Source of the DNA: Blautia sp.
GTDB taxonomy: Bacteria; Bacillota; Clostridia; Lachnospirales; Lachnospiraceae
NCBI GenBank assembly: GCA_017475035.1
Contig: JAFVGK010000117.1
Span: 62,001-126,000, forward strand
Direction of reading: 5' to 3'
Length of the DNA stretch: 64,000 bases
Shown piece by piece: positions 24,404 through 32,994 of this stretch. The position numbers were made by a program, and so were the translations under genes. Within the stretch, counting starts at the first letter, position 1. Every line of letters begins with the position of its first letter. The notes under the pieces were generated by a model. That model did no database searches and was not told the origin of the DNA. It saw nothing but the letters and a program-made list of their open reading frames with translations.

Positions 24404-27400
24404 ATGGAGAACAGACTGAATCAGGCAAGGGTCTGGACGGAACCGGTCGTCATCCCCACCTACGGTATCGGCAAGCCGGATAAAAACCCGATGTTTCTGG
24501 AAAAGCGCGTCTACCAGGGCTCCAGCGGCAAGGTCTATCCGCTGCCGGTGGTAGACAAAATCCTCGACGAGAAACAGGACGTCACATACCAGGCTGTATG
24601 GCTTGAAAACGAATATATCAGGGTCATGGTGCTGCCCCAGCTTGGCGGACGTATCCAGCGTGCCTATGACAAGACCAACGGCTATGATTTTGTGTACTAT
24701 AACGAAGTCATCAAGCCCGCCCTGGTCGGTCTGCTGGGGCCGTGGATCAGCGGCGGCATCGAGTTCAACTGGCCTCAGCACCATCGTCCGACCACCTATG
24801 CGCCGACCGACTGGCAGATCCTTGAAAACGCTGACGGCAGTGCGGCGGTGGAGCTGTCGGAGGTGGATCAGATGTACGGTACCAAGGCCAAGATGCGCTT
24901 TACGCTCTATCCTGGCAAGGCATATATCGAGGTCAAGGCGCAGCTGTACAATCGTACCAGCCTGCCCCAGACCTTCCTCTGGTGGGCAAACCCTGCCGTG
25001 TCGGTCAATGACAACACCCAGTCGGTATTCCCGCCGGATGTAACCGCCGTGTTTGACCATGGCAAGCGAGCCGTTTCCACGTTTCCCATCGCCACCGGTG
25101 AATATTACAAACATGATTACGGCGCGGGCATGGACATCTCCCGCTATAAGAATATCCCTGTTCCCACCAGCTACATGTGCGCCCATTCCGATTATAACTT
25201 TGTGGGCGGTTATGATTACGGTGCGGGCGCGGGCATACTGCATATTGCGGACCACCATATCAGTCCAGGCAAAAAGCAGTGGACCTGGGGCTGCGGCAAT
25301 TTCGGCAAGGCCTGGGACCGCAACCTCACCGATGAGAACGGCCCCTACATTGAACTGATGACCGGCATGTATTGTGACAATCAGCCGGACTTCGCCTGGC
25401 TGAAGCCCTTCGAGGAAAAAACCTTCACACAGTATTTCATGCCCTACAAGGCGGCAGGCTATGCCAAGAACGCCAGCACCGAGGTGGTTCTGAATCTTGA
25501 GAACGGCGTAGGCAAAGCCGTGATCACCGTCTACGCCACCGGTGTCTGCAAAGACGCCCGGGTCGTGCTGACAAATGAAGGCAGGATCGTCTACGACAGA
25601 GTGGCCACGATCAGCCCCACGGAGGTACTGAAGGAAGAAGCAATTGTCGACGCTCCCGACACCGCGCTGGAGCTTACCGTCTATGCGGCCTCCGGCAGAA
25701 AGCTGTTGTCCTATCGTGCGGCGGAAAAGAAAATTGAGAAAATTCCCGATCCCGCCAGACCCGCAAAGGATCCCAAGGATATCATGACCGTGGAGGAACT
25801 GTACCTGACCGGACTTCATATCGAGCAATACCGCCACGCCACCTATCTTCCCGATGACTACTACGAGGAGGCCCTTCGCCGCGATCCCGGCGACATCCGC
25901 ACGAACAACGCTTATGGAATGCTGCTTCTGCGCCGCGGTCTGTTCGCGGCTGCTGAAGCAAAGTTCCGCTCTGCCATCGCCCGTATGACAGAACGCAATC
26001 CCAATCCCTATTCCGGCGAAGCCTATCTGAACCTGGGCCTTGCGCTGTTATATCAGGGGCAGGACGACGCGGCTTACGATGCCTTCTACAAGGCCGCATG
26101 GACTGCTGCCGAGCAGGAGACGGGCTTCTACTTTCTCGCAGCCATCGACTGCCGCAGACAGGAATACGCCCTGGCGCTGGAGCACATTGAACGCAGTCTC
26201 GTCCGAAACAGCCATAATCTGAAAGCCCGCGCACTGAAGGGCATGATTCTCAACAGCCTGGGACAACGCGCACAGGCAGAGACCTGGTATGCCGCGAACC
26301 TGGAACTGGACGCCTTCGACTATCTGTCCCGCATGGAGTCCGGCGACGTGGAAGGTGCTCTCAGACTGATGAACAGGCGCGTGTCAAGCTTCCTGGAAGC
26401 CGCCATCGACTATGCCGAAGCGGGCTATTATTACAAAGCTCTCGACATACTGGATCGCTGCCCGAACCCCAATCCCATGGTTTACTATCACAAGGCGCTC
26501 TATGCCGCAAAAGCAAATGAATCCACGGCAAAGGCCGCGCTTGCGGCTGCCGGGGAAGCCAGCCCTCTGTACTGCTTCCCTAACAGGCTGGAGGACATTC
26601 CTGCTCTGGAATACGCCATCCAATGTAATCCGGCCGACAGCAAAGCGCCTTACTATCTGGGCTGCCTGTTCTATGACCGCCGCCGCTTCGACGAGGCCAT
26701 AGCATTGTGGGAAAAGAGTGCAGCTCTCAACCCTGATTATCCGACAGTATGGCGCAACCTGGCACTGGCTTACTTCAACAAGGAAAAGGCACCCGAAAAA
26801 GCCCGGGCCGCTTTAGAAAAAGCCTACGCGCTGGATGAATCAGACGCCAGGGTGCTGCTGGAGCTGGATCAGCTTTACCACAGGCTGAACGTTTCCCCGG
26901 AAGAACGCTTCGCTTTCCTGGACGCTCACCGCGGCACAGCGTTCCGTCGGGATGACCTGTATCTGGAATACTGCGCTCTCCTGAACCATCGCGGCGAATA
27001 TGAAAAAGCCCTTGAGCTTATCATGAAGCACCACTTCCATCCCTGGGAGGGCGGCGAAGGCAAGGTAACAACCCAGTATGCCGTGGCACTCAGGCAGCTG
27101 GCAAAACAGGCGCTTCAGTCCGGCGACGCTGCAAAAGCCAGACGATTATTGAACGCGGCGCTGGTATTCCCGCCCAATCTGGGCGAGGGCAAGCTCGAAG
27201 GAGCCAGGGACAACGACATTTACTACTATCTGGGTATTGCCGAAGGAGCATTGGGCAACAAAGAAGCATGTATCGAGAATCTGACCCGCGCCGCCGCGGG
27301 CAGCGAGGAGCCCGCCAGCGCCATGTATTACAATGATCAGCCCGCAGAGCTGATCCTCTACCAGGGACTGGCCAGCCGGGCTCTGGGCAACGAAAGCCAT

Positions 27401-27679
27401 GCCCGTTCCCGGTTCTACAGGCTGATCTCCTACGGCGAGAAGCATTACTATGATCAGGTAAAGATCGACTACTTCGCGGTATCCCTGCCGAATCTGCAGC
27501 TGTTTGAATCCGATCTGACCGAAGCCAACAGGGCTCATTGCGAATATCTCATTGCGTTGGGAAGCTATGGTCTGGGCGACATGTCCAAAGCAGCGAAGTG
27601 CTTTGATGCTGTACTGGCCATCGACAACGAACATCAGGGTGCCTGGCTGCACAAGGCATTGATCGATACGAAGTTCTGA
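24404..27679 (+). CDS. DUF5107 domain protein with C-terminal TPR array
   Basis: A 1091-residue protein. Residues 1-400 have the DUF5107 signature, a beta-sandwich related to aldose mutarotases: VMVLPQLGGRIQRAYDK, GPWISGGIEFNWPQHHRPT and WWANPAVSVND. Residues about 465-1090 form a long tetratricopeptide array (for example NNAYGMLLLRRGLFAAAEAKF and YLNLGLALLYQGQDDAAYDAFYKAA). There is no signal peptide. Such proteins occur beside sugar dehydrogenases and glycosidases and are thought to bind or epimerise a carbohydrate, but no activity is established. CAGGAGG precedes the ATG. It leads a three-gene operon with the 179-residue protein and a Zn-alcohol dehydrogenase. Confidence 0.88.
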   Translation: MENRLNQARVWTEPVVIPTYGIGKPDKNPMFLEKRVYQGSSGKVYPLPVVDKILDEKQDVTYQAVWLENEYIRVMVLPQLGGRIQRAYDKTNGYDFVYYNEVIKPALVGLLGPWISGGIEFNWPQHHRPTTYAPTDWQILENADGSAAVELSEVDQMYGTKAKMRFTLYPGKAYIEVKAQLYNRTSLPQTFLWWANPAVSVNDNTQSVFPPDVTAVFDHGKRAVSTFPIATGEYYKHDYGAGMDISRYKNIPVPTSYMCAHSDYNFVGGYDYGAGAGILHIADHHISPGKKQWTWGCGNFGKAWDRNLTDENGPYIELMTGMYCDNQPDFAWLKPFEEKTFTQYFMPYKAAGYAKNASTEVVLNLENGVGKAVITVYATGVCKDARVVLTNEGRIVYDRVATISPTEVLKEEAIVDAPDTALELTVYAASGRKLLSYRAAEKKIEKIPDPARPAKDPKDIMTVEELYLTGLHIEQYRHATYLPDDYYEEALRRDPGDIRTNNAYGMLLLRRGLFAAAEAKFRSAIARMTERNPNPYSGEAYLNLGLALLYQGQDDAAYDAFYKAAWTAAEQETGFYFLAAIDCRRQEYALALEHIERSLVRNSHNLKARALKGMILNSLGQRAQAETWYAANLELDAFDYLSRMESGDVEGALRLMNRRVSSFLEAAIDYAEAGYYYKALDILDRCPNPNPMVYYHKALYAAKANESTAKAALAAAGEASPLYCFPNRLEDIPALEYAIQCNPADSKAPYYLGCLFYDRRRFDEAIALWEKSAALNPDYPTVWRNLALAYFNKEKAPEKARAALEKAYALDESDARVLLELDQLYHRLNVSPEERFAFLDAHRGTAFRRDDLYLEYCALLNHRGEYEKALELIMKHHFHPWEGGEGKVTTQYAVALRQLAKQALQSGDAAKARRLLNAALVFPPNLGEGKLEGARDNDIYYYLGIAEGALGNKEACIENLTRAAAGSEEPASAMYYNDQPAELILYQGLASRALGNESHARSRFYRLISYGEKHYYDQVKIDYFAVSLPNLQLFESDLTEANRAHCEYLIALGSYGLGDMSKAAKCFDAVLAIDNEHQGAWLHKALIDTKF

Positions 27680-27697
27680 GAAAGGGGGCGGTTTTGC

Positions 27698-28237
27698 TTG
27701 AAGCAGCTGATGATTTCACCTGTTGAAATGACACGGGAAGTAATGATGGACCTGGAAGCAAGGGGACTGATTATTCGACTGTGTCCTAATCACGAACAGT
27801 TCGACGCTCCGAAAGGAGAAACAACCTGGCAGCTGATGTATGAACCGAAAGAGGATTACGGGCCTCACAGACTCATCAGCATCCGGGTCAACCGTGAGGC
27901 CTTCGCGGGCTTCGGCACCAATCCGGACAACGAAGAGTTCTGGTGCATCGGGGATGCCGATACACAGCCCATGTATCTGGCCATTGCGCTGATCGATAAG
28001 GAAACGCTGAACGACAGGATACAATCGGATACGCTCAGCGAGTCGGATTTTGTCATGCTACGCGTGCGGTACAATGATCCGGAGGTCAGCTTCTTCGTGA
28101 TGCGCGCGGAAGTGCCCCACGGTGAGGCTATTGTAGATCATGGCAGACCACCTGCGGCGTTCTATGTGACGGAAAACCGTGACCTGCCGTTGGAACTGAC
28201 GGATTTTGGCAATTATAATCTGACCGTTCGGGAATGA
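27698..28237 (+). CDS. Uncharacterised 179-residue protein (TTG start)
   Basis: I do not recognise the family. The chain is acidic, soluble and predicted mostly beta, with FWCIGDADTQPMYLAIALI and PPAAFYVTENRDLPLELTDFGNYNLTVRE near the C-terminus, suggestive of a cupin or ureidoglycolate-lyase-like sandwich. The start is the TTG at 27698, nine bases after AAAGGGGG; an ATG four codons later is too far from that site. It sits 18 bases after the DUF5107 gene and 30 bases before the dehydrogenase gene. A sugar-acid or lactone role is suggested by context only. Confidence 0.7.
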   Translation: MKQLMISPVEMTREVMMDLEARGLIIRLCPNHEQFDAPKGETTWQLMYEPKEDYGPHRLISIRVNREAFAGFGTNPDNEEFWCIGDADTQPMYLAIALIDKETLNDRIQSDTLSESDFVMLRVRYNDPEVSFFVMRAEVPHGEAIVDHGRPPAAFYVTENRDLPLELTDFGNYNLTVRE

Positions 28238-28267
28238 ACGTGTGCTATTTTGAAAGGAAGGAAGAAT

Positions 28268-29329
28268 ATGGGCAAATACCCAAAGATGATGGCGGGCATG
28301 ATGCTCCCGGGCGGTGCGCGGGTGGAAAAGGTCGAGGTGCCGGTACCCACTCCCGGACCCGGGCAGGTGCTTTTGAAGATGAAGGCAGGCAGCCTTTGCG
28401 GCAGCGACCTGAAATATATTTACTATGAGCATACCGACAAGACCGGCGGCGCCCGCTACGACAATGTAATCTGCGGTCACGAACCCAGCGGACAGGTTGT
28501 GGAAGTCGGCGAAGGCGTATTGGATTTTCACGAGGGCGACCGGGTACTGGTGTACCACATCCAGGGCTGCGGCTACTGCGACGAATGCCGCAAAGGGTTC
28601 TTCATTAACTGCCAGAATCCCGAGCGTCGGGCTTACGGCTGGCAGAGGGACGGTGCGCTGGCGGAGTACATGTTGGCCGACGTATCCACCTGCATCCATC
28701 TGCCTGATTTCCTGACCTATGAGGACGGTGCCATGATCTCCTGCGGTTTTGGCACAGCCTGGCAGGGACTGCTCCGGGCACAGGTCACCGGAGCAGACCG
28801 TGTCCTGGTGATGGGCCTGGGACCGGTGGGGCAGGCAGTCGCAATGCTGGCAAAAGGGATGGGCGCGCAGGTGATCGGCGCGGACATTTCCGAGGACCGT
28901 ATGAATATGGTCCGTGAAATCGGGTGCGACGCTGTGTTTGCAGGGGATGACAGCTGTGTTTCGAACATCATGGATTACACCGGCGGTACAGGCGTCGAGG
29001 TTGCCGTGGACTGCTCCGGCAGCGCCGTGGGCCGGCATCGCTGTCTGGAGGCGGCCCGCATGTGGGGCAGGGTGGTGTACCTGGGCGAACAGGGAACCGT
29101 CACCTTTGAGCCCAGTCCCTTGCTGCTGCACAAAAACCTGACCCTGATGGGTTCCTGGGTCACCAGTGTCGCCAACATGGAGCGGCTCGTGGAATTCCTT
29201 GTGCGCAAACAGATTCATCCGAACCGGATCGTAACCCATCGCTTTGCTCTGAAAGACGCCGCTGAAGCTTACCGCGTCTTTGCGACGGGCAAAACCGGCA
29301 AGGTCTGCATCAATATGGAAATGGAGTAG
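28268..29329 (+). CDS. Zinc-dependent medium-chain alcohol/polyol dehydrogenase
   Basis: A 353-residue MDR enzyme of the sorbitol/threonine dehydrogenase branch. It has the catalytic zinc set Cys in SLCGSD, His-Glu in CGHEPSG, the four-cysteine structural zinc lobe GCGYCDECRKGFFINC, and the NAD fold GLGPVGQA. The start is the ATG at 28268 with AAGGAAGG upstream. It is the last gene of the DUF5107 operon and likely oxidises a sugar or polyol hydroxyl handled by that system. A hairpin terminator follows at 29379-29422. Confidence 0.9.
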   Translation: MGKYPKMMAGMMLPGGARVEKVEVPVPTPGPGQVLLKMKAGSLCGSDLKYIYYEHTDKTGGARYDNVICGHEPSGQVVEVGEGVLDFHEGDRVLVYHIQGCGYCDECRKGFFINCQNPERRAYGWQRDGALAEYMLADVSTCIHLPDFLTYEDGAMISCGFGTAWQGLLRAQVTGADRVLVMGLGPVGQAVAMLAKGMGAQVIGADISEDRMNMVREIGCDAVFAGDDSCVSNIMDYTGGTGVEVAVDCSGSAVGRHRCLEAARMWGRVVYLGEQGTVTFEPSPLLLHKNLTLMGSWVTSVANMERLVEFLVRKQIHPNRIVTHRFALKDAAEAYRVFATGKTGKVCINMEME

Positions 29330-29378
29330 CCTTCGCTGTCCAGAAAATTGTACCGTATAATATGATACAGACAGCAAA

Positions 29379-29422
29379 GCGGTCATGCAAAATGAACGAA
29401 TTCCATTTTGCATGACCGTTTT
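29379..29422. terminator. Terminator between convergent genes
   Basis: GGTCATGCAAAATG pairs with CATTTTGCATGACC around a 9-base loop, followed by GTTTT. It serves the dehydrogenase operon, and on the minus strand could serve the flavodoxin pair. It is also the hairpin of repeat F. Confidence 0.7.
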
Positions 29423-29438
29423 CCGCCTGAATCATAAA
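29383..29438. repeat. Dispersed repeat F, copy 3
   Basis: The hairpin GCATGCAAAATG / CATTTTGCATGAC is followed by CGTTTTCCGCCTGAATCATAAAC. Confidence 0.6.
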
Positions 29439-29445
29439 CAGTATA

Positions 29446-29778
29446 TCATTCTTTAATAAAAACTTTATCCTTTTCAGGGACGCCGTTCTCATCCGATCTG
29501 TACCGCTCCACACGCATATGCAGATCATACTTATCCCGCAGACGCGCGATCTCTCCCATCATGGGAGAGGCATGATGGGCGTCCAGGGCATCCTGGTCCT
29601 CCCAGCTGTCAATCAACAGGACCGTATCCGGATCATTCAGCGGAGAAAAATATTCATAACGCAGGTTTCCGGACTCGGAACGTATTTTTTCCGCGGTTCC
29701 GCTGTTCTCCATCTCTTCGGCAAACCTGCGGGCATTGCCTGCCGCGCCGCTGTAATACAGATTAACTGTTATAGCCAT
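29446..29778 (-). CDS. Antibiotic biosynthesis monooxygenase (ABM)-domain protein
   Basis: A 110-residue dimeric ferredoxin-fold protein. The YFSPLNDPDTVLLIDSWEDQDALDAHHASPMMGEI stretch (in two parts) is typical of ABM/YgiN enzymes, which oxidise quinols or similar ligands without a cofactor. The ATG at 29778 overlaps the flavodoxin stop by 10 bases; a GTG four codons upstream is an alternative. Pairing with a flavodoxin suggests a small redox module in the cytoplasm. Confidence 0.82.
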   Translation of the reverse strand: MAITVNLYYSGAAGNARRFAEEMENSGTAEKIRSESGNLRYEYFSPLNDPDTVLLIDSWEDQDALDAHHASPMMGEIARLRDKYDLHMRVERYRSDENGVPEKDKVFIKE

Positions 29779-30245
29779 TCGTCTGCCCACCCTTTCAGTT
29801 CTTCAGAAGATGCGCTGCTCTTAAACCGCTTCCCGGCAGCCACCACAGCTCCTTTCGCAAGCTCCTGCATGTTCTTTCCGGAATCCCCGATCCCGCTCAT
29901 ACCGGACGTTGCGAAGGGAACCACCGTCTTCCCGCTGAAATCATATGCTTCCATGAACGTATCAATGATGGAGGGCTCACGGTACCACCAGACCGGAAAG
30001 CCCACAAACACGACATCATATTGCGCCATATTGTCAATTCCGGAGCTGATCGCCGGACGGCATCCCCTGTCATTCATTTCAACAGAACTCCGGCTTTTAC
30101 TGTTCTGCCAGTTCAGGTCCGCGTCTGTGTATGGTGTCTCAGGCTGAATCTCAAACAGATCTGCCCCGATCCCGTCAGCCAGTCTCTTTGCCAGCTTCGC
30201 GGTCACGCCGCCTGCGGAAAAATACGCAACCAATGCTTTGCTCAT
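29769..30245 (-). CDS. Flavodoxin
   Basis: A 158-residue flavodoxin-fold protein. The FMN phosphate loop is the N-terminal AYFSAGGVTAKLAKRL, and aromatic ring-binding positions lie in VFVGFPVWWYREPS and FATSGMSGIG. It resembles Flavodoxin_4 proteins common in gut Clostridia. It overlaps the monooxygenase gene and probably forms a two-gene unit with it. GAGGAAAAG precedes the ATG. Confidence 0.87.
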   Translation of the reverse strand: MSKALVAYFSAGGVTAKLAKRLADGIGADLFEIQPETPYTDADLNWQNSKSRSSVEMNDRGCRPAISSGIDNMAQYDVVFVGFPVWWYREPSIIDTFMEAYDFSGKTVVPFATSGMSGIGDSGKNMQELAKGAVVAAGKRFKSSASSEELKGWADEWL

Positions 30246-30425
30246 GTTCTTTTCCTCCGTATTCTATCGCTGATTCTACCTTTCCTTGTTCTGAATCATA
30301 TTATAAATCATATATCAATTTCAGCCCTTTTTCAAGACACAGAAAAAGCTTCAGCTGATTTCCTTTTGGTCTGCCATCCGGCGTTTATATGCTGCGAATA
30401 ATCAATGACACAAGAAGTTATAAAG

Positions 30426-31964
30426 TTAATCCCCAATTGTAATAACATCTGTGGCCACTTTTTCCTGAAATCTGATGTCATGTTCAACCAAAAGCATGGT
30501 CGGCTCATATTCCAGAATCAGTTTTTCGATCTGCATCCGCGAGAACACATCGATAAAGTTCAGCGGTTCGTCCCAGATATACAGATGTGCAGGCGTGACC
30601 AGACTTGCCGCTATCAGGACTTTCTTCTTCTGACCTTCAGAAAATTCTTCCATGTTCTTCACGAACTGTTCCCGTCCGAAATCAAGCTGCCTGAGTACCG
30701 CCAGAAAAAGAGTTTCGTTAAGTCCCCTGGATTCACAGTATTTCCACAAAGAACCGGACAAGAATGATGTATCCTGATTGACATACGATACCGTTATACC
30801 GGATGCAACGTCAAGGACCCCGGATGCTGATAATCCGGAATGCGGCTCTTTCCCCGGGTAACTTGTCTTCTGTAAGATTGCTTTCAGAATACTCGATTTT
30901 CCACAACCGTTTCCACCGGAAAGAATAACTCTTTCGCCGCGTTTCACCTGGAATCTAAGTCCTGAGAATAACTCCCTCTCAGATCCTTCGTATCTTAAAG
31001 ACAGATCATTTACATCGATCAGCACGACCTTGTGGAATCTGAGCGGTTCCATTTTCAAATCAGGCACGCTCTCGATATCCTGCAGCAATCCTTCTTTTTC
31101 TGCAATCTCACGGTCAATGCGCTGCTCGTAGGATTTGACACGTGCCTGCATCTTTTTGGTTTTCGCGCCAATAAAAGCTCTGGTTGCTATGCTTCTGTCA
31201 TGCTCTCTTACAGGATCAAATCCTATTTTGGTTTTTTCATTCTTATCTGCCCATCTGCGGCTTCTATCCGCAGCTGCCTTCAATTTTCCGATTTCCTTAA
31301 GGTGTTTCTCGTTTTCTGCCTGCTGAAATGCATCTTTCTTTTCCTTATTCTCCCACCAGGTTGTAAAGTTTCCGGCCTGTACCTCTATCGTAGATCTGTT
31401 TAAAACAAGTACGTGATCACAGACTTTATCCAGCAGATCCCTGTCATGAGAAACAAGGATAAATCCTTTTTTTGAAACGAGATATTCTTTTACGACATCA
31501 CGTGTCTTTGCGTCCAGATGGTTTGTAGGCTCATCGATCAAAAGGAACTCATTCTCCGCTGCAAACAGTACTGCCAGCATCACCCTTGTGCGTTCCCCGA
31601 AGCTCAGTGTTCCGAAAGGTCTGTAAAGACATTCCGGATCCATCTTAAGATCATTTATCTGAATCAATACCTGCCATAGTTCAATCTGCGGTTTCCACCT
31701 CTCAATTAAATCCACGGCATTTTGTGTCAAATCCGCATCTGTTGCCTGGTACGGAAAATAGTCGAAACGGATACTGGTCCTGATGCTGCCCCGGTAATCA
31801 TACCTTCCCATAAACAGATTCAGAAGGGTAGTCTTGCCTTTCCCGTTTCTGCCGATCAGTCCCAACTTCCACTCTGTATCAATACGGAATGTCACATCTT
31901 TAAGAACCTCATCCGCACTCCCATCATAAGAAAATGTCAGGTCGGTCACTTGTATCTGTGCCAT
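30426..31964 (-). CDS. ABC-F ATPase, Lsa-like ribosome protection protein
   Basis: A 512-residue soluble twin-ATPase without membrane segments. Domain 1 has GRNGKGKTTLLN, LSFGERTRVML and LLIDEPTNHLD. A basic coiled linker (residues about 210-300) follows. Domain 2 has GGNGCGKSSILK, FSEGQKKKVLIA and the altered Walker B YIWDEPLNFID seen in Lsa/Vga-type proteins. These bind the ribosomal E site and expel lincosamide, streptogramin A or pleuromutilin drugs. The start is the ATG at 31964 behind the near-perfect ATCGGAGGTGATTACC. The long leader with an attenuator (31993-32026) is typical of drug-inducible members. Confidence 0.9.
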   Translation of the reverse strand: MAQIQVTDLTFSYDGSADEVLKDVTFRIDTEWKLGLIGRNGKGKTTLLNLFMGRYDYRGSIRTSIRFDYFPYQATDADLTQNAVDLIERWKPQIELWQVLIQINDLKMDPECLYRPFGTLSFGERTRVMLAVLFAAENEFLLIDEPTNHLDAKTRDVVKEYLVSKKGFILVSHDRDLLDKVCDHVLVLNRSTIEVQAGNFTTWWENKEKKDAFQQAENEKHLKEIGKLKAAADRSRRWADKNEKTKIGFDPVREHDRSIATRAFIGAKTKKMQARVKSYEQRIDREIAEKEGLLQDIESVPDLKMEPLRFHKVVLIDVNDLSLRYEGSERELFSGLRFQVKRGERVILSGGNGCGKSSILKAILQKTSYPGKEPHSGLSASGVLDVASGITVSYVNQDTSFLSGSLWKYCESRGLNETLFLAVLRQLDFGREQFVKNMEEFSEGQKKKVLIAASLVTPAHLYIWDEPLNFIDVFSRMQIEKLILEYEPTMLLVEHDIRFQEKVATDVITIGD

Positions 31965-31992
31965 GGTAATCACCTCCGATATTTCTGATGGC

Positions 31993-32026
31993 ATAAAAAA
32001 AATCTGCTCCATACCGAAAGCAGATT
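31993..32026 (-). terminator. Leader attenuator of the ABC-F gene
   Basis: AATCTGCT / AGCAGATT hairpin followed by a run of T on the minus strand, about 30 bases before the ABC-F start. A second inverted pair (TATGCCGAA 32051-32059, TTCGGCATA 32111-32119) lies upstream and could form an alternative structure. The arrangement fits antibiotic-controlled transcription attenuation. Confidence 0.75.
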
Positions 32027-32173
32027 ACACGTACAAATGAAGACCCAACATATGCCGAAAAGCACACAGTATCATTTCATAATGGCCTCAAAATGAATAC
32101 GATAATCTAATTCGGCATACACAAACAGACCCTTTCAGGCCATAATACTTTCGTTCGCGTTCACCAAATCAAA

Positions 32174-32188
32174 TTATCTGATCTCCAT
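32174..32188 (-). CDS. Possible 4-codon leader peptide (MEIR)
   Basis: ATG GAG ATC AGA TAA follows GGGTGAAGGA in the ABC-F leader. Ribosome stalling on such a short ORF could switch the attenuator. The spacing of the ribosome site is tight, so this is tentative. Confidence 0.3.
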   Translation of the reverse strand: MEIR

Positions 32189-32237
32189 TCCTTCACCCAC
32201 ACACCCCGTGTGCCTTTCTTTATTCTTATTATAGAAT

Positions 32238-32266
32238 ATCATAGCACAGTTACGATCAAACAGCAA
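32238..32266 (-). promoter_or_regulatory. Promoter of the ABC-F gene
   Basis: The minus strand has TTGCTG, 17 bases, then TATGAT with a TG extension. A second TATAAT lies just downstream. The leader is about 260 bases long. Confidence 0.7.
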
Positions 32267-32309
32267 TAATAATTTATCAATATCCCGTTCCACCCGGGCA
32301 AAAAATAAA

Positions 32310-32355
32310 GGGCCGGATCCGTTCGGGAGCATATCGCTCCCGAACGGATCCGACC
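32310..32355 (-). terminator. Terminator of the SH3 peptide gene
   Basis: A 16-bp perfect stem GGATCCGTTCGGGAGC / GCTCCCGAACGGATCC, with CTTTATTTTTT following on the minus strand. Confidence 0.88.
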
Positions 32356-32375
32356 CTGTTTCTATCTTTTTGTTT

Positions 32376-32669
32376 TTACCGGACGTTATTCGGATTTACA
32401 TATCCGAAGACCCCGTTCTTATATGCGAAAAGCCAGCCGTCTTCAGAATAGCTTCCATGTACAAGAATAGTGTCTCCATTCTGCCAGCCTACATTCGGGA
32501 TGATCAGACCATTAGGAGTCTTTCGCAGTGTCAGGCATGCAGTATCATCATAATGTATAACATTGCATACGGTTCTCTGGATAAAACAGCTCAGATCGTG
32601 AATCCTGTCATATCCGCCCTGACCTCCTGCTACATTCTTAAGATCTTTTTCATTCATTTTGTCCATCAT
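32376..32669 (-). CDS. Small SH3-like protein with a double-glycine leader
   Basis: A 97-residue protein. The N-terminus MMDKMNEKDLKNVAGG has the form of a bacteriocin-type double-glycine leader (acidic/Leu helix ending in VAGG). The predicted mature part of about 81 residues has three cysteines and a bacterial SH3-like core (LTLRKTPNG, NGDTILVHGSYSEDGWLFAYKNGVFGYVNPNNVR). It would be exported by a peptidase-containing ABC transporter, but none is in the window. GGAGG precedes the ATG. A cell-wall-targeting bacteriocin or signalling peptide is possible; a cytosolic SH3 protein with a chance GG is the alternative. Confidence 0.65.
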   Translation of the reverse strand: MMDKMNEKDLKNVAGGQGGYDRIHDLSCFIQRTVCNVIHYDDTACLTLRKTPNGLIIPNVGWQNGDTILVHGSYSEDGWLFAYKNGVFGYVNPNNVR

Positions 32670-32994
32670 TTTCTTTTCCTCCGAATTCTTTGTATGTTTT
32701 ATTCTCTCTCAATTGCTCTCCGGGCGAACGGTAAGTTTCTGCCCGTCTGGTTTTCTTTATTTCATAAAGATATACGGGGACGGGAGCAGATATCCACCGA
32801 AAAGTTTACAGGTACAAATGACCGGTACAAATGGTGATTGATGACATTCCTGAAAAATAAACGCTTCGCGAAAAATAATTAACGTTTTTCGATAATTTAC
32901 CTCTTGACAATCCGCCGGGTGCCTGTGTATAATAGAATTATCGACAAACGATAATCTTTTATTATTTACCATTAACCGGACAAGGAGAAAAACC
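32670..32994. other. Divergent intergenic region
   Basis: These 325 bases separate the SH3 peptide gene (leftward) from the DUF2975 gene (rightward). The right part holds a strong promoter and palindromic operator (32904-32954). In the left part I see no clear promoter for the peptide gene. Confidence 0.5.
32890..32954 (+). promoter_or_regulatory. Promoter and operator of the DUF2975-HTH pair
   Basis: TTGACA (32904-32909), an 18-base spacer and TATAAT (32928-32933). A palindrome TTATCG-ACAAA-CGATAA overlaps the start point (32938-32954), and a half-site CGATAA lies at 32890. The downstream HTH protein probably binds here. Confidence 0.75.

Noticed and set aside
24398-25837. 479-codon minus-strand frame
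   Set aside because: Fully inside the DUF5107 gene on the other strand and has no ribosome site.
28058-29413. 451-codon minus-strand frame
   Set aside because: Antisense to the Zn-dehydrogenase gene, whose zinc-binding cysteines are unmistakable.
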